Shown here piece by piece: positions 35,151-46,939 of a stretch of 64,000 nt of DNA. Source of the DNA: Aegilops tauschii subsp. strangulata (lineage: Eukaryota > Streptophyta > Magnoliopsida > Poales > Poaceae); contig NC_053040.3 of the NCBI RefSeq assembly GCF_002575655.3, forward strand, positions 362,884,267 through 362,948,266, in the 5' to 3' direction. The notes beneath the pieces are model-generated. The model was not told where the DNA came from and did not search any database. It was given only the letters and a program-made list of their open reading frames with translations. The position numbers and the translations under genes are program-made. Position 1 is the stretch's first letter, and every line of letters begins with the position of its first letter.

Positions 35151-35780
35151 CACTACAAATTTTGCTCTATTTTGTGACGTTTCACTTGTGTCACGTATAA
35201 TCATTTCCCGTCACGAAAAATACACCCACGAGATTTTTCCGGCTGTCACCCCCACTGTCACCGAAGCGTCATCATAGAAAATAAATTTTTGACGGTACCA
35301 CTTTTTCGTCGCGCAAGATCCCATTTTAAGTGACGAACCAAAAAATGTCACTGATGACCATTTTCGGTGACGGCCCAGAATGTCACCTAGGATAGCCTAA
35401 TCTATCTCCTAAGATCTTTTTGGCGACGATAATCCCATCATCGATGATCGGTCCACTGGTTTGACCGGTCAAAGATTCTGACATGTGGTCCCAGCAGTTG
35501 CTGACGTGGCTGATTCTATGTGGGTCCCCTGTGGATTTCATCACCGATGGTCCCATTAGTAATAAGTCGGGCGCCAGTTTGACCGGTCAACGCTGCTGAC
35601 ATATGGGCCCAGAAGATGCTGACGTGGCTGCTTACATGTTGGACCAGACATTCTATTATCGGTGACGATGTGTCATCTGACCGGTCAATGATTTTGACAT
35701 GTGGGCCCATTGTTGTGATAATGTGGATGCCGGTGACGACGTCCATAACCGTCGTCACAGTGTGTAGCATGGTCAATTTG
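35151..35780 (+). repeat. Probable CACTA-type transposon end with subterminal repeats
   Basis: Begins CACTACAAATTTTGC, a CACTA-like terminus. It is followed by many GTGACG/GTCAC words and three copies of a unit containing the palindrome TTGACCGGTCAA (35461, 35579, and 35677 with one change), each followed by TGACATRTGG and in two cases GCTGACGTGGCTG. Arrays of subterminal motifs bound by the transposase are usual for CACTA elements. No matching inverted terminus was found before 37332, so the element is truncated or the call is wrong. Confidence 0.5.
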
Positions 35781-36046
35781 TTTTATGTATTGCAACTGGC
35801 GAGCATATTTGATACAAAACATACTTTATTTTCAAGAATTTATGAATTTGTGCAAAATTTGAATTGCAATGGAAATTCAGCCGAGTGACTACATCGCAAA
35901 CATAACAATTGTCTTCCAGACTGAGACATTACAATAGTCAACCATAGCATAGAGTCAGAAAATAAAATTAGACACTTGGCCACAACTTCATCACCTTCAA
36001 ACAATGCACCGGTATGATGGCGGTGTTTTTTAGTTGTGAGCAATGA

Positions 36047-36690
36047 ATTATTGTGATAGAATCCTGGTGATGTACCACATAGCTCCCTCAATATCTCGAA
36101 GAGTCTTCTGGAGAGCAAAAAATTTCTCTTTGTTGCCTTTGTGGACGACGTCATGTTCTTTGCCTAAGATTTTAAGTGCAGTCTTGATAGACTGGATCTG
36201 TTGATGAAACGCTGCCATGGAAATATTCAGACCCTCAATTTCATCCATAATGTGTGGCAGAGTGTTCTTGAGAGCTTCACGTACTTCCTACATGTATACA
36301 AGTGCATTCTTCACATATTTTAGTTCACAAGACATACGTTCATATACAAAAATGCCACACAACTAGTAAATAATTGTAAAATAAAATGTACCGTAGTTGT
36401 AGATTTTGGGTCCTCAACAGACAATGCAATCTCAATAGAGACAACTCCAGTATCTGAGCTAGCAACACTGTCTGTATCTTCAGCTTCCTCATTTGAAGAG
36501 ATAGCCCCTTTTTCCCGCGAAACAACATTCATCCGACATGCGAATACCGATGTTTTAGAATGGACAAACTCTAGATCAGCAGGTTCTAGGCCTTTTTAAT
36601 TTCCTGTAACCTTTGCGAATTCATAGCTGCATTCTCCTTGATAGTTCGATTTCTAAGCTTCTCGTACTCCGTCAATTTTCCTACGATTAG
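36047..36690 (-). pseudogene. Unrecognised spliced gene fragment
   Basis: Minus-strand coding-like blocks: LTEYEKLRNRTIKENAAMNS (about 36680-36600), then GLEPADLEFVHSKTS through EEAEDTDSVASSDTG (about 36595-36392) ending at a GT donor (GTACATTTTA), and a last block MDEIEGLNISMAAFHQQIQS through YITRILSQ (36248-36048). A shift separates the first two blocks. Helical, charged sequence; no domain I can name. It may belong to the CACTA-like element on its left. Confidence 0.4.
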
Positions 36691-37012
36691 AAATATGAAA
36701 GGACCAATAAATATACAACCTTGAGCCTAAAGTACAATAAGAAATAAGTACATTGCCTTTATTAATGTAAATAGACCTTCTTATTAATCAGGGATGAAAG
36801 TATAACCATAATTTCAAATGATTATGAAAACTGAAGTAAATTAGTGCATCTCTGGCCAATCTGTTGAAATGTAGGTCCCTTATATGAACCCTTATAACTT
36901 ATATAGATAAATATTTCAACATTCATAGCTTAGTTTAATTCAAGCTACATTGCAAACACGGATATAGATAACATAATTTAGTTCAAACTGTATTACAGAT
37001 TATGACATTAAA

Positions 37013-37332
37013 CTAGTCTGACGAAAGGTCGATCACTTCACCCTTGGACCCCCTTCTCCCAGACGGCTTGGCCTTGTCGGCATCGTGAACCCCCTTCTGG
37101 CGCAGCTCGGGTAACCAGTGCCCCTCGCTGATGATCTCCGGATGCATCCGCCGGATGTCGGCCATGTACTCTTCGTTTGCGCGTGCCACCTCGAGCTGCT
37201 CATACGCCTCTTGGTTCTCCCGTGCCATGTGTCTGGATAACACTCGGTGGTCGATTTCGACGGGCGTCGGCATGTTGGGTGTGCTGGCTGGGAAGTTGAG
37301 CTTCGCTTTGCAGCCATACAGTGCCACCGCCT
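37013..37332 (-). pseudogene. AP2-domain gene, 3' part (split by Copia insertion)
   Basis: Read on the minus strand this begins at the insertion edge with VALYGCKAKLNFP, the C-terminal end of an AP2/ERF DNA-binding domain. It continues with RHMARENQEAYEQLEVARAN, MADIRRMHPEI and a short basic tail, and stops at 37013 (EVIDLSSD). The other half lies 8.6 kb away at 45932-46213. Removing the insertion and one copy of the duplicated target gives a continuous in-frame domain: AYDIK from one side runs into VALYG on the other. The AP2 family here resembles the small, expanded cereal AP2-like genes rather than classical DREBs. Confidence 0.8.
37328..37332. repeat. Target site duplication of the second Copia element, left copy
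   Basis: CGCCT here versus CACCT at 45932-45936, directly outside the LTR termini. The single difference is a CG-to-CA change, as expected from deamination of methylated cytosine. Confidence 0.7.
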
Positions 37333-39041
37333 TGTTGGGGAACGTAGCAGAAATTCAAAATTTTCCTACGTGTCACCAAGATCAATCTAGGAGATGCTAG
37401 CAACGAGAGGGGAGGAGTGCATCTACATACCCTTGTAGATCGCGAACGGAAGCGTTCAAGAGAACGGGGTTGATGGAGTCGTACTCGTCCTGATCCAAAT
37501 CATCGATGATCCTAGCGCCGAACGGACGGCACCTCCGCGTTCAACACACGTACGGAGCAGTGACGTCTCCTCCTTCTTGATCCAGCAAGGGGGGAGGAGA
37601 GGTTGATGGAGATCCAGCAGCACAACGGCGTGGTGGTGGATGTAGCGGGATCCCGGTAGGGCTTCGCCAAGCGCAAGCGGGGAGGAAGAGGTGTCACGGG
37701 AGGGAGGGAGGCGCCAGGGCTTGGGGTGCTGCTCCCATGCGCCTCCCCACTATATATAGGGGTGGAGGGGGCTGGTTTCTTGCCCTCCAAGTCCATTGGG
37801 GCGTTGGCAAAGGTGGGGAAAAGAAATCCCATCATTTCCCTTCCCCACCGATTGTTATCCCCCTTTTTTAGGGATCTTGATCTTATCCCTTCGGGATATG
37901 ATCTTATTCCTTCTAAGGTGGGATCTTGGTACGCCTTGACCAGAGGTGTGGGGCCTTTCCCCCACTACCCACGTTCATGTAGGTCCCCCCATGCAGGTGG
38001 GCCCCACTTCGGAACCTTCTAGAACCTTCCCGGTACAATACCGAAAAATCCCGAACATTTTCCGGTGGCCAAAATAGGACTTCCCATATACAAATCTTTA
38101 CCTCCGGACCGTTCCGGAACTCCTCGTGACGTCCGGGATCTCATACGGGACTCCGAACAACTTTCGGTTAACCGCATACTAATATCTCTACAACCCTAGC
38201 GTCACCGAACCTTAAGTGTGTAGACCCTACGGGTTCGGGAGACATGCAGACATGACCGAGACGACTCTCCGGTCAATAACCAACAGCGGGATCTGGATAC
38301 CCATGTTGGCTCCCACATGTTCCACGATGATCTCATCGGATGAACCACGATGTCGAGGATTCAATCAATCCCATATACAATTCCCTTTGTCAATCGGTAC
38401 GTTACTTGCCCGAGATTCGATCGTCGGTATCCCAATACCTTGTTCAATCTCGTTACCGGCAAGTCACTTTACTCGTACCGTAATGCATGATCCCGTGACC
38501 AAACACTTGGTCACATTGAGCTCATTATGATGATGCATTACCGAGTGGGCCCAGAGATACCTCTCCGTCATACGGAGTGACAAATCCCAGTCTCGATTCG
38601 TGCCAACCCAACAGACACTTTCGGAGATACCCGTAGTGCACCTTTATAGCCACCCAGTTACGTTGTGACGTTTGGCACACCCAAAGCACTCCTGTGGTAT
38701 CCGGGAGTTGCACAATCTCATGGTCTAAGGAAATGATACTTGACATTTGGAAAAGCTCTAGCAAACGAACTACACGATCTTGTGCTATGCTTAGGATTGG
38801 GTCTTGTCCATCACATCATTCTCCTAATGATGTGATCCCGTTATCAGGAAACCATGACTATCTGTTGATCAACGAGCTAGTCAACTAGAGGCTCACTAGG
38901 GACATGTTGTGGTCTATGTATTCACACATGTATTACGGTTTCCAGTTAATACAATTATAGCATGAACAACAGACAATTATCATGAACAAGGAAATACAAT
39001 AATAACCATTTTATTATTGCCTCTAGGGCATATTTCCAACA
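37333..39041 (-). repeat. 3' LTR of the second Copia element
   Basis: 1709 bp, ends read TGTTGGAAATATGCCC (minus strand) and TTCCCCAACA. TATA-like CTATATATAG lies at about 37750-37759 on the plus strand (its reverse complement is also TATA-like). It lacks 23 bp found near 45702 in the other LTR. Confidence 0.88.
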
Positions 39042-42000
39042 GTCTCCCAGTTGCACTAGAGTCAATAATCTAGTTCACATCGCCATGTGATTAACACTCA
39101 AAGTTCACATCGCCATGTGACTAATACCCAAGAGTTTACTAGAGTCAATAATCTAGTCCACATCACCATGTGATTAACACTCAATGAGTTCTAGGGTTTG
39201 ATCATGTTATGCTTACGAGAGAGGTTTTAGTCAACGGGTCTGCAACATTCAGATCCGTGTGTGCTTTACAAATCTCTATGTCATCTTGTAGATGTAGCTA
39301 CCACGCGCCACTTGGAACTATTCCAAATAACTGCTCTACTATACGAATCCGGTTTACTACTCAGAGTCATCCGGATTAGTGTCAAAGTTTGCATCGACGT
39401 AACCCCTTACGACGAACTCTTTTACCACCTCCATAATTGAGAAAATTCCTTAGTCCACTAGATACTAAGGATAAGTTCGACCGCTGTCATGTGATCCATT
39501 CCTGGATCACTCTTGTACCCCTTGACTGACTCATGGCAAGGTACACTTCAGGTGCGGTACACTGCATAGCATACTGTAGAGCCTACGTCTAAAGCATAGG
39601 GGACGACCTTCGTCCTTTCTCTCTCTTCTGCCGTGGTCAGGTCTTGAGTCTTACTCAATACTCGCACCTTGTAACACAACCAAGAACTCCTTTGCTGATC
39701 TATTTTGAACTCCTTCAAAATCCTGTCACGGTATGTATTCATTTGAAAGTACTATTAAGCGTTTTTGATCTATCCTTATAGATCTTGATGCTCAATGTTC
39801 AAGTAGCTTAATCCAGGTTTTCCATTGAAAAACACCTTTCAAATAACCCTGGATGCTTTCCAGAAATTCTACATCATTTCTGATCAACAATATGTTAACA
39901 ACATATACTCATCAAAAATTCTATAGTGCTCCCACTCACTTCTTTGGAAATACAAGTTTCTCTTAAACTTTGTATAAACCCAAAATATTTGATCATCTCA
40001 TCAAAGTGTACATTCCAACTCCGAGATGCTTACTCCAGTCCTTAGAAGGATTGTTGGAGCTTTGCATACTTGTTAGCATATTTCAGGATTGACAAAACCT
40101 TCTAGTTGTATCACATACAACCTTTCCTCAAGAAAATCGTCGAGGAAATAATGTTTTGACATCCTATCTGCAAGATTTCATAAATAATGCAGTAAATGCT
40201 AATATAATTCCAACAGACTCTTAGCATCGCTACGAGTGAGAAAGCCTCGTCGTAGTCAACTCCTTGAACTTGTCGGAAAACATCTTAACGACAAGTCGAG
40301 CTTTCTTAATGGTGACATTTACCATCATTGTCCGTCTTCCTTTTAAAATCCATCTGCACCCAACAGCCTTACGACCATCAAGTAGTTCTTCAAAGTCTAC
40401 ACTTTGTTTTTATACATGGATCCTCTCTCGGATTTTATGGCCTCGAGCCATTCATCGGAATCCGGGCCCACCATCGCTTCTCCACAGCTCATAGGTTCAT
40501 CATTGTCCAACAACATGACTTCCAAGACAGGATTACGTACCACTCTGAAGTAGTACGCATCCTTGTCGTCCTATGAGGTTTGGTAGTGACTTGATCTGAA
40601 GTTTCATGATCACTATCATAAGCTTCCACTTCAATTGGTGTAGGTGCCACAGGAACAACTTCCTGTGCCCTGCTACACATTAGTTGAAGTGACGGTTCAA
40701 GTCTCCACCATCCTCCCACTCAATTCTTTCGAGAGAAACTTTTCCTCGAGAAAGGACCCGTTTCTAGAAACAATCACTTTTGCTTCCAGATCTGAAATAG
40801 GAGGTATACCTAACTGTTTTGGGTATTCTATGAAGATGCATTTATCCGCTTTGGGTTCGAGCTTATCAGCCTGAAACTTTTTCACATAAGCGTCGCAGCC
40901 CCAAACTTTTAAGAAACGACAGCTTAGGTTTCTCTAAACAATAGTTCATACGGTGTCGTCTCAACGGAATTGCGTGGTGCCCTATTTAAAGTGAATGCGG
41001 TTGTCTCTAATGCCTAACCCATAAACGATAGTGTAATTCGATAAGAGACATCATGGTATGCACCATATCCAATAGGGTGCAGTTATGATGTGCGGACACA
41101 CCATCACACTATGGTGTTCCAGGCGGTATTAGCTGTGAAACAATTTCCACAATGTCTTAATTGTGTGCCAAACTCGTAACTCAGATATTCATCTCTATGA
41201 TCATATCATAGACATTTTATCCTCTTGTCACAACGATCTTCAACTTCACTCTAAAATTACTTGAACCTTTCAATAATTCAGACTTGTGTTTCATCAAGTA
41301 AATATTCTTAGCATCTACTCAAATCATCTGTGAAGCAAGAACATAACGATATCCACTGCATGCCTCAGCACTCATTGGACTGCACACATCAAAATGTATT
41401 ACTTCCAACAAGTTGCTTTCTTGTTCCATCTTACTGAAAACGAGGCCTTTCAGTCATCTTGCCCATGTGGTATGATTTGCATGTCTCAAGTGATTCAAAA
41501 TCAAGTGAGTCCAAACGATCCATCTGTATGGACTTTCTTCATGCATATATACTAATAGACATGGTTCGCATGTCTCAATCTTTTCAAAAATGAGTGAGTC
41601 CAAAGATCCATCAACATGGAGCTTCTTCATGCGTTTTATACCAATATGACTCAAGTGGCAGTGCCACAAGTATGTGGTACTATCATTATTATCTTATATC
41701 TTTTGGCATGAACATGTGTATCACTACGATCGAGATTCAATAAACCATTCATTTTAGGTGCAAGACCATTGAAGGTATTATTCAAATAGACAGAGTAACC
41801 ATTATTCTCCTTAAATGAATAACCGTATTGCGATAAACATAATCCAATCATGTCTATGCTCAACGCAAACAGCAAATAGCAATTATTTAGGTTTAACACC
41901 AATCTCGATGGTAGAGGGAGCATGCGATGCTTGATCACATCAACCTTGGAAACACTTCCAACACATATCGTCATCTCACCTTTAGCTAGTCTCCGTTTAT

Positions 42001-44201
42001 TCCGTAGCCTTTTATTTCGAGTTACCAACACTTAGCAACCAAACCGGTATCTAATACCCTGGTGCTACTAGGAGTACTAGTAAAGTACACATTAATATAA
42101 TGTATATCCAATATACTTCTGTCGACCTTGCCTACCTTCTCATCTACCAAGTATCTAGGGTAGTTCTGCTTCAGTGACCGTTCCCCTCATTACATAAGCA
42201 CTTAGTTTCGGGTTTGGGTTCAACCTTGGGTTTCTTCACTAGAGCAGCAACTGATTTGCCGTTTCATGAAGTATCCCTTCTTTCCCTTGCCCTTCTTGAA
42301 ACTAGTGGTTTTACTAACCATCAACAATTGATGCTCCTACTTGATTTCTACTTTCGCGGTGTCAAACATCGCGAGTTGCTCAAGGATCATCATGTCTATC
42401 CCTGATATGTTATAGTTCATCACGAAGCTCTAATAGCTTGATGTCAGTGACTATGGAGAACCATCACTATCTCATCTGGAAGATTAACCCCCACTCGATT
42501 CAAGCGATTGTAGTACTCAGACAATCTGAGCACATGCTCAACGATTGAGCTTTTCTCCCTTAGTTTGCAGGCTTAAGAAACTTGTCAGAGGTCTCATACC
42601 TCTTGACGTGGGCACTAGTCTGAAATCCCAATTTCAGTCTTTGGAACATCTCATATGTTCTGTGACGTTTCAAAAACGTCTTTGGCGCCTCAATTCTAAA
42701 CCGTTAGCATTACGCACTGAACTATCACGTAGTCATCAAAACGTGTATGTCAGATGTTCGCAACATCCACAGACGACGCTCGAGGTTCAGCACAGCGAGC
42801 GGTGCATTAAGGACATAAGCCTTCTGCGCAGCAATGAGGATAATCCTCAGTTTACGGACCCAGTCCGCATAATTTCTACTATCAACTTTCAACTAAATTT
42901 TATCTAGGAACATATCTTAAACAGTAGAACTAAAGCGTAAGCTACGACATAATTTGCAAAGACCTTTTGTTCATGATAATTAAGTTCATCTAATTATTTA
43001 ATGAACTCCCACTCTGATAGACATCCCTCTAGTCATCTAAGTGATACATGATCCGAGTCAACTAGGCCGTGTCCGATCATCACGTGAGACGGACTAGTCA
43101 TCATCAGTGAACATCTCCATGTTGATCGTATCTACTATACGACTCATGTTCGACCTTTCGGTCTCTTGTGTTCCGAGGCCATGTCTGTACATGCTAGGCT
43201 CGTCAAGTCAACCTAAGTGTTTCGCATGTGTAAATCTGGCTTACACCCGTTGTATGTGAACGTTAGAATCTATCACACCCGATCATGACGTGGTGCTTCG
43301 AAACAACGAACCTTCGCAACGGTGCACAGTTAGGGGGAACACGTCTCTTGAAATTTTAGTGAGGGATCATCTTATTTATGCTACCGTCGTTCTAAGCAAA
43401 TAAGATGTAAACATGACAAACATCACATGCAAATCATAAAGTGACATGATATGGCCAATATCATCTTGCGCCTTTGATCTCCATCTTCGAGGCGTGGCAT
43501 GATCACCTTCGTCATCGGCATGACACCATGATCTCCATCATCGTGTCTTCATGAAGTTGTCTCGCCAACTATTACTTCTACTACTATGGCTAACGGTTAG
43601 CAATAAAGTAAAGTAATTACATGGCGTTTTCATTGACACGCAGGTCATACAATAAATTAAGACAACTCCTATGGCTCCTGCCGGTTGTCATAATCATCGA
43701 CATGCAAGTCGTGATTCCTATTACAAGAACATGATCAATCTCATACATCACATATATAATTCATCACATCCTTTTGGCCATATCACATCACATAGCATAC
43801 CCTGCGAAAACAAGTTAGACGTCCTCTAATTGTTGTTGCATGTTTTACGTGGCTGCTATGGGTTTCTAGCAAGAACGTTTCTTACCTACGCAAAAGCCAC
43901 AACGGTGATATGACAATTGCTATTTACCCTTCATAAGGACCCTCTTCATCGAATCCGATCCGACTAAAGTGAGAGAGACAGACACCCGCTAGCCACCTTA
44001 TGCATCAAGTGCATGTCAGTCGGTGGAACCTGTCTCACGTAAGAGTACGTGTAAGGTCGGTCCGGGCCGCTTCATCCCACAATGCCGCCGAATCAAGATA
44101 AGACTAGTAACGGTCAGCAAATTGAACAAATCATCGCCCACAACTACTTTGTGTTCTACTCGTGCATAGAATCTACGCATAGACCTGGCTCATGATGCCA
44201 C
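39042..44201 (-). pseudogene. Decayed Copia polyprotein (gag-PR-IN-RT remnants)
   Basis: Recognisable on the minus strand: gag pieces about 42900-42300, zinc-knuckle remnant with a stop near 42170, protease-to-pre-integrase part (LNLNNCYLLFALSID about 41900; WHCHLSHIGIKRMKKLHVDG at 41669-41610), integrase C-terminal part (KKFQADKLEPKADKCIFI at 40885-40832) and reverse transcriptase pieces about 40260-39550. No frame exceeds about 130 codons. All pieces align in order with the first Copia element, so this is decay rather than rearrangement. A long leader lies at about 42920-44177. Confidence 0.8.
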
Positions 44202-45931
44202 TGTTGGGGAACGTAGCAGAAATTCAAAATTTTCCTACGTGTCACCAAGATCCATCTAGGAGATGCTAGCAACGAGAGGGGAGGAGTGCATCTACATACC
44301 CTTGTAGATCGCGAGCGCAAACGTTCAAGAGAACGGGGTTGATGGAGTCGTACTCGTCCTGATCCAAATCATCGATGATCCTAGCGCCGAACGGACGGCA
44401 CCTCCGCGTTCAACACACGTACGGAGCAGTGACGTCTCCTCCTTCTTGATCCAGCAAGGGGGGAGGAGAGGTTGATGGAGATCCAGCAGCACAACGGCGT
44501 GGTGGTGGATGTAGCGGGATCCCGGTAGGGCTTCGCCAAGCGCAAGCGGGGAGGAAGAGGTGTCACGGGAGGGAGGGAGGCGCCAGGGCTTGGGGTGCTG
44601 CTCCCATGCGCCTCCCCACTATATATAGGGGTGGAGGGGGCTGGTTTCTTGCCCTCCAAGTCCATTGGGGCGTTGGCAAAGGTGGGGAAAAGAAATCCCA
44701 TCATTTCCCTTCCCCACCGATTGTTATCCCCCTTTTTTAGGGATCTAGATCTTATCCCTTCGGGATATGATCTTATTCCTTCTAAGGTGGGATCTTGGTC
44801 GGCCTTGACCAGAGGTGTGGGGCCTTTCCCCCACTACCCACGTTCATGTAGGTCCCCCCATGCAGGTGGGCCCCACTTCGGAACCTTCTAGAACCTTCCC
44901 GGTACAATACCGAAAAATCCCGAACATTTTCCGGTGGCCAAAATAGGACTTCTCATATACAAATCTTTACCTCCGGACCGTTCCGGAACTCCTCGTGACG
45001 TCCGGGATCTCATACGGGACTCCGAACAACTTTCGGTTAACCGCATACTAATATCTCTACAACCCTAGCGTCACCGAACCTTAAGTGTGTAGACCCTACG
45101 GGTTCGGGAGACATGCAGACATGACCGAGACGACTCTCCGGTCAATAACCAACAGCGGGATCTGGATACCCATGTTGGCTCCCACATGTTCCACGATGAT
45201 CTCATCGGATGAACCACGATGTCGAGGATTCAATCAATCCCGTATACAATTCTCTTTGTCAATCGGTATGTTACTTGCCCGAGATTCGATCGTCGGTATC
45301 CCAATACCTTGTTCAATCTCGTTACCGGCAAGTCACTTTACTCGTACCATAATGCATGATCCCGTGACCAAACACTTGGTCACATTGAGCTCATTATGAT
45401 GATGCATTACCGAGTGGGCCCAGAGATACCTCTCCGTCATACGGAGTGACAAATCCCAGTCTCGATTCGTGCCAACCCAACAGACACTTTCGGAGATACC
45501 CGTAGTGCACCTTTATAGCCACCCAGTTACGTTGTGACGTTTGGCACACCCAAAGCACTCCTATGGTATCCGGGAGTTGCACAATCTCATGGTCTAAGGA
45601 AATGATACTTGACATTTGGAAAAGCTCTAGCAAACGAACTACACGATCTTGTGCTATGCTTAGGATTGGGTCTTGTCCATCACATCATTCCTAATGATGT
45701 GATCCCGTTATTAATGACATCCAATGTCCATAGGCAGGAAACCATGACTATCTGTTGATCAACAAGCTAGTCAACTAGAGGCTCACTAGGGACATGTTGT
45801 GGTCTATGTATTCACACATGTATTACGGTTTCCAGTTAATACAATTATAGCATGAACAACAGACAATTATCATGAACAAGGAAATACAATAATAACCATT
45901 TTATTATTGCCTCTAGGGCATATTTCCAACA
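44202..45931 (-). repeat. 5' LTR of the second Copia element
   Basis: 1730 bp, nearly identical to 37333-39041. It retains the 23-bp segment missing in the 3' LTR and lacks 2 bp (CT) near 45690. The element transcript would start here and run leftwards. Confidence 0.88.
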
Positions 45932-46213
45932 CACCTTGATGTCGTACGCCTTCGACGCGAGCTCCACCGACTGGTGGCAACCCAGGCAGTACCGGACGCT
46001 TGTGCTATTGTCTCTGATTTCCGACACCCATGTCCCCATGGCCGCTGCTGCACACCATGGTACTTATTTTTCGGCGGCGGCAACATTGGTAGGTCGGCGT
46101 CGAAAGAGCATGATGGGGGGTCATCGCCGCGTCGGCGGCAGCTCGACCGTGTGCCGCGCCATGGATCCGTCGTACGAATCGACGACGGCTTCCTATGAGG
46201 GTTGGATCCTGCC
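45932..46213 (-). pseudogene. AP2-domain gene, 5' part (split by Copia insertion, frameshifted)
   Basis: Start ATG 46213 (MAGSNPHRKPSS), a basic/Pro-rich leader, then the AP2 domain start NKYHGVQQRPWG. Near 46035 the frame is lost by one missing base and resumes as TWVSEIRDNSTSVRYCLG, then SVELASKAYDIK up to the insertion edge. Besides the 8.6-kb insertion the gene therefore carries a frameshift inside the DNA-binding domain, unless a tiny intron is present. The conserved YRG-like and WLG-like elements are also weakened (YHG, YCLG). Probably a dead gene. Confidence 0.75.
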
Positions 46214-46939
46214 ATTTGGAGCTGCTCCGGACGGTTGGAAGCTTCGTCGGAGTTGGAAGGTCCTAGGAGGGGATGGATTTGGGCATCGGCAGATATGATG
46301 TGGTGGGGGGAGCGGGAGGGGCCGTGAGGAGATGGGTGTGACTGGCTTCCTCGTCAACAGTTAAAAAGAAAACTCCTTCATAGCCTCTGATCGAGGGGAA
46401 AGCCAGGATTAGGTCTATAACGCAATTAGAATAACAACATGCGGTCAGATCTATAACACACGCAGCAAACAACCTGATAAAAACCCACCATGAACAAGAA
46501 ATTCATGAATATAGGAGGATAAAATTAACAACATGAGTGAACCATAGCAATCTAGATGGCCTTGGGTATTGAAGGAGGAGGAAATATTTGTTACCTTTAC
46601 GAAAAAAAACTTGGGGTTCTCGATAGTGTTTCCTTGTGGGAGATGGCAAGGCGGTGATCTCCTTTCTTCATGTTGTACGCCGGTGCCTGGGAGGGAAACC
46701 TACTGCGTGGAGTGATCTAGATCTAGAGCAGACGATAGAGATGAGGGGGAAGTGTGAAGTTATGAGTGGGGCTTGTTGTGAACAAGTAACGGGATATTTA
46801 GAGGGCGGGGTGGGGAAAATTTAGCTGGACAATTAGAAAATACGGTGAAAGCAAAAAATTTGGGGGCGGGGGAAACGAAATAATGGAGGGAACCTAAAAA
46901 TTTGAGTATGTTCCTTCACCTTCATAAAAAGGATGAATC
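46214..46939. other. Upstream region of the broken AP2 gene
   Basis: No supported gene. Short GC-rich stretch to about 46320, then ordinary AT-rich DNA. It would contain the former promoter of the minus-strand AP2 gene; no clear TATA box was identified. Confidence 0.4.

Larger units (their letters stand above)
37333..45931 (-). mobile_element. Copia LTR retrotransposon (Angela/WIS/BARE1 type), complete but coding-dead
   Basis: 8599 bp with LTRs of 1709 bp (37333-39041) and 1730 bp (44202-45931), TG...CA ends and a 5-bp duplication. On the minus strand the 5' LTR is the right one, followed by GTGGCATCATGAGCCAGG as primer-binding site. The interior (39042-44201) aligns with the first Copia element from leader to reverse transcriptase, but every domain is riddled with stops and indels. 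The LTRs differ by roughly 14 substitutions and two indels (23 and 2 bp). Inserted within the AP2 domain of a host gene. Confidence 0.88.

Noticed and set aside
37512..38530. Frames of about 100 codons in the Copia LTR that recur at 44381-45399
   Set aside because: Duplicate LTR sequence; no similarity to any protein and no codon pattern.
46636..46824. 62-codon frame upstream of the broken AP2 gene
   Set aside because: Short, no homology, no codon bias; likely chance.
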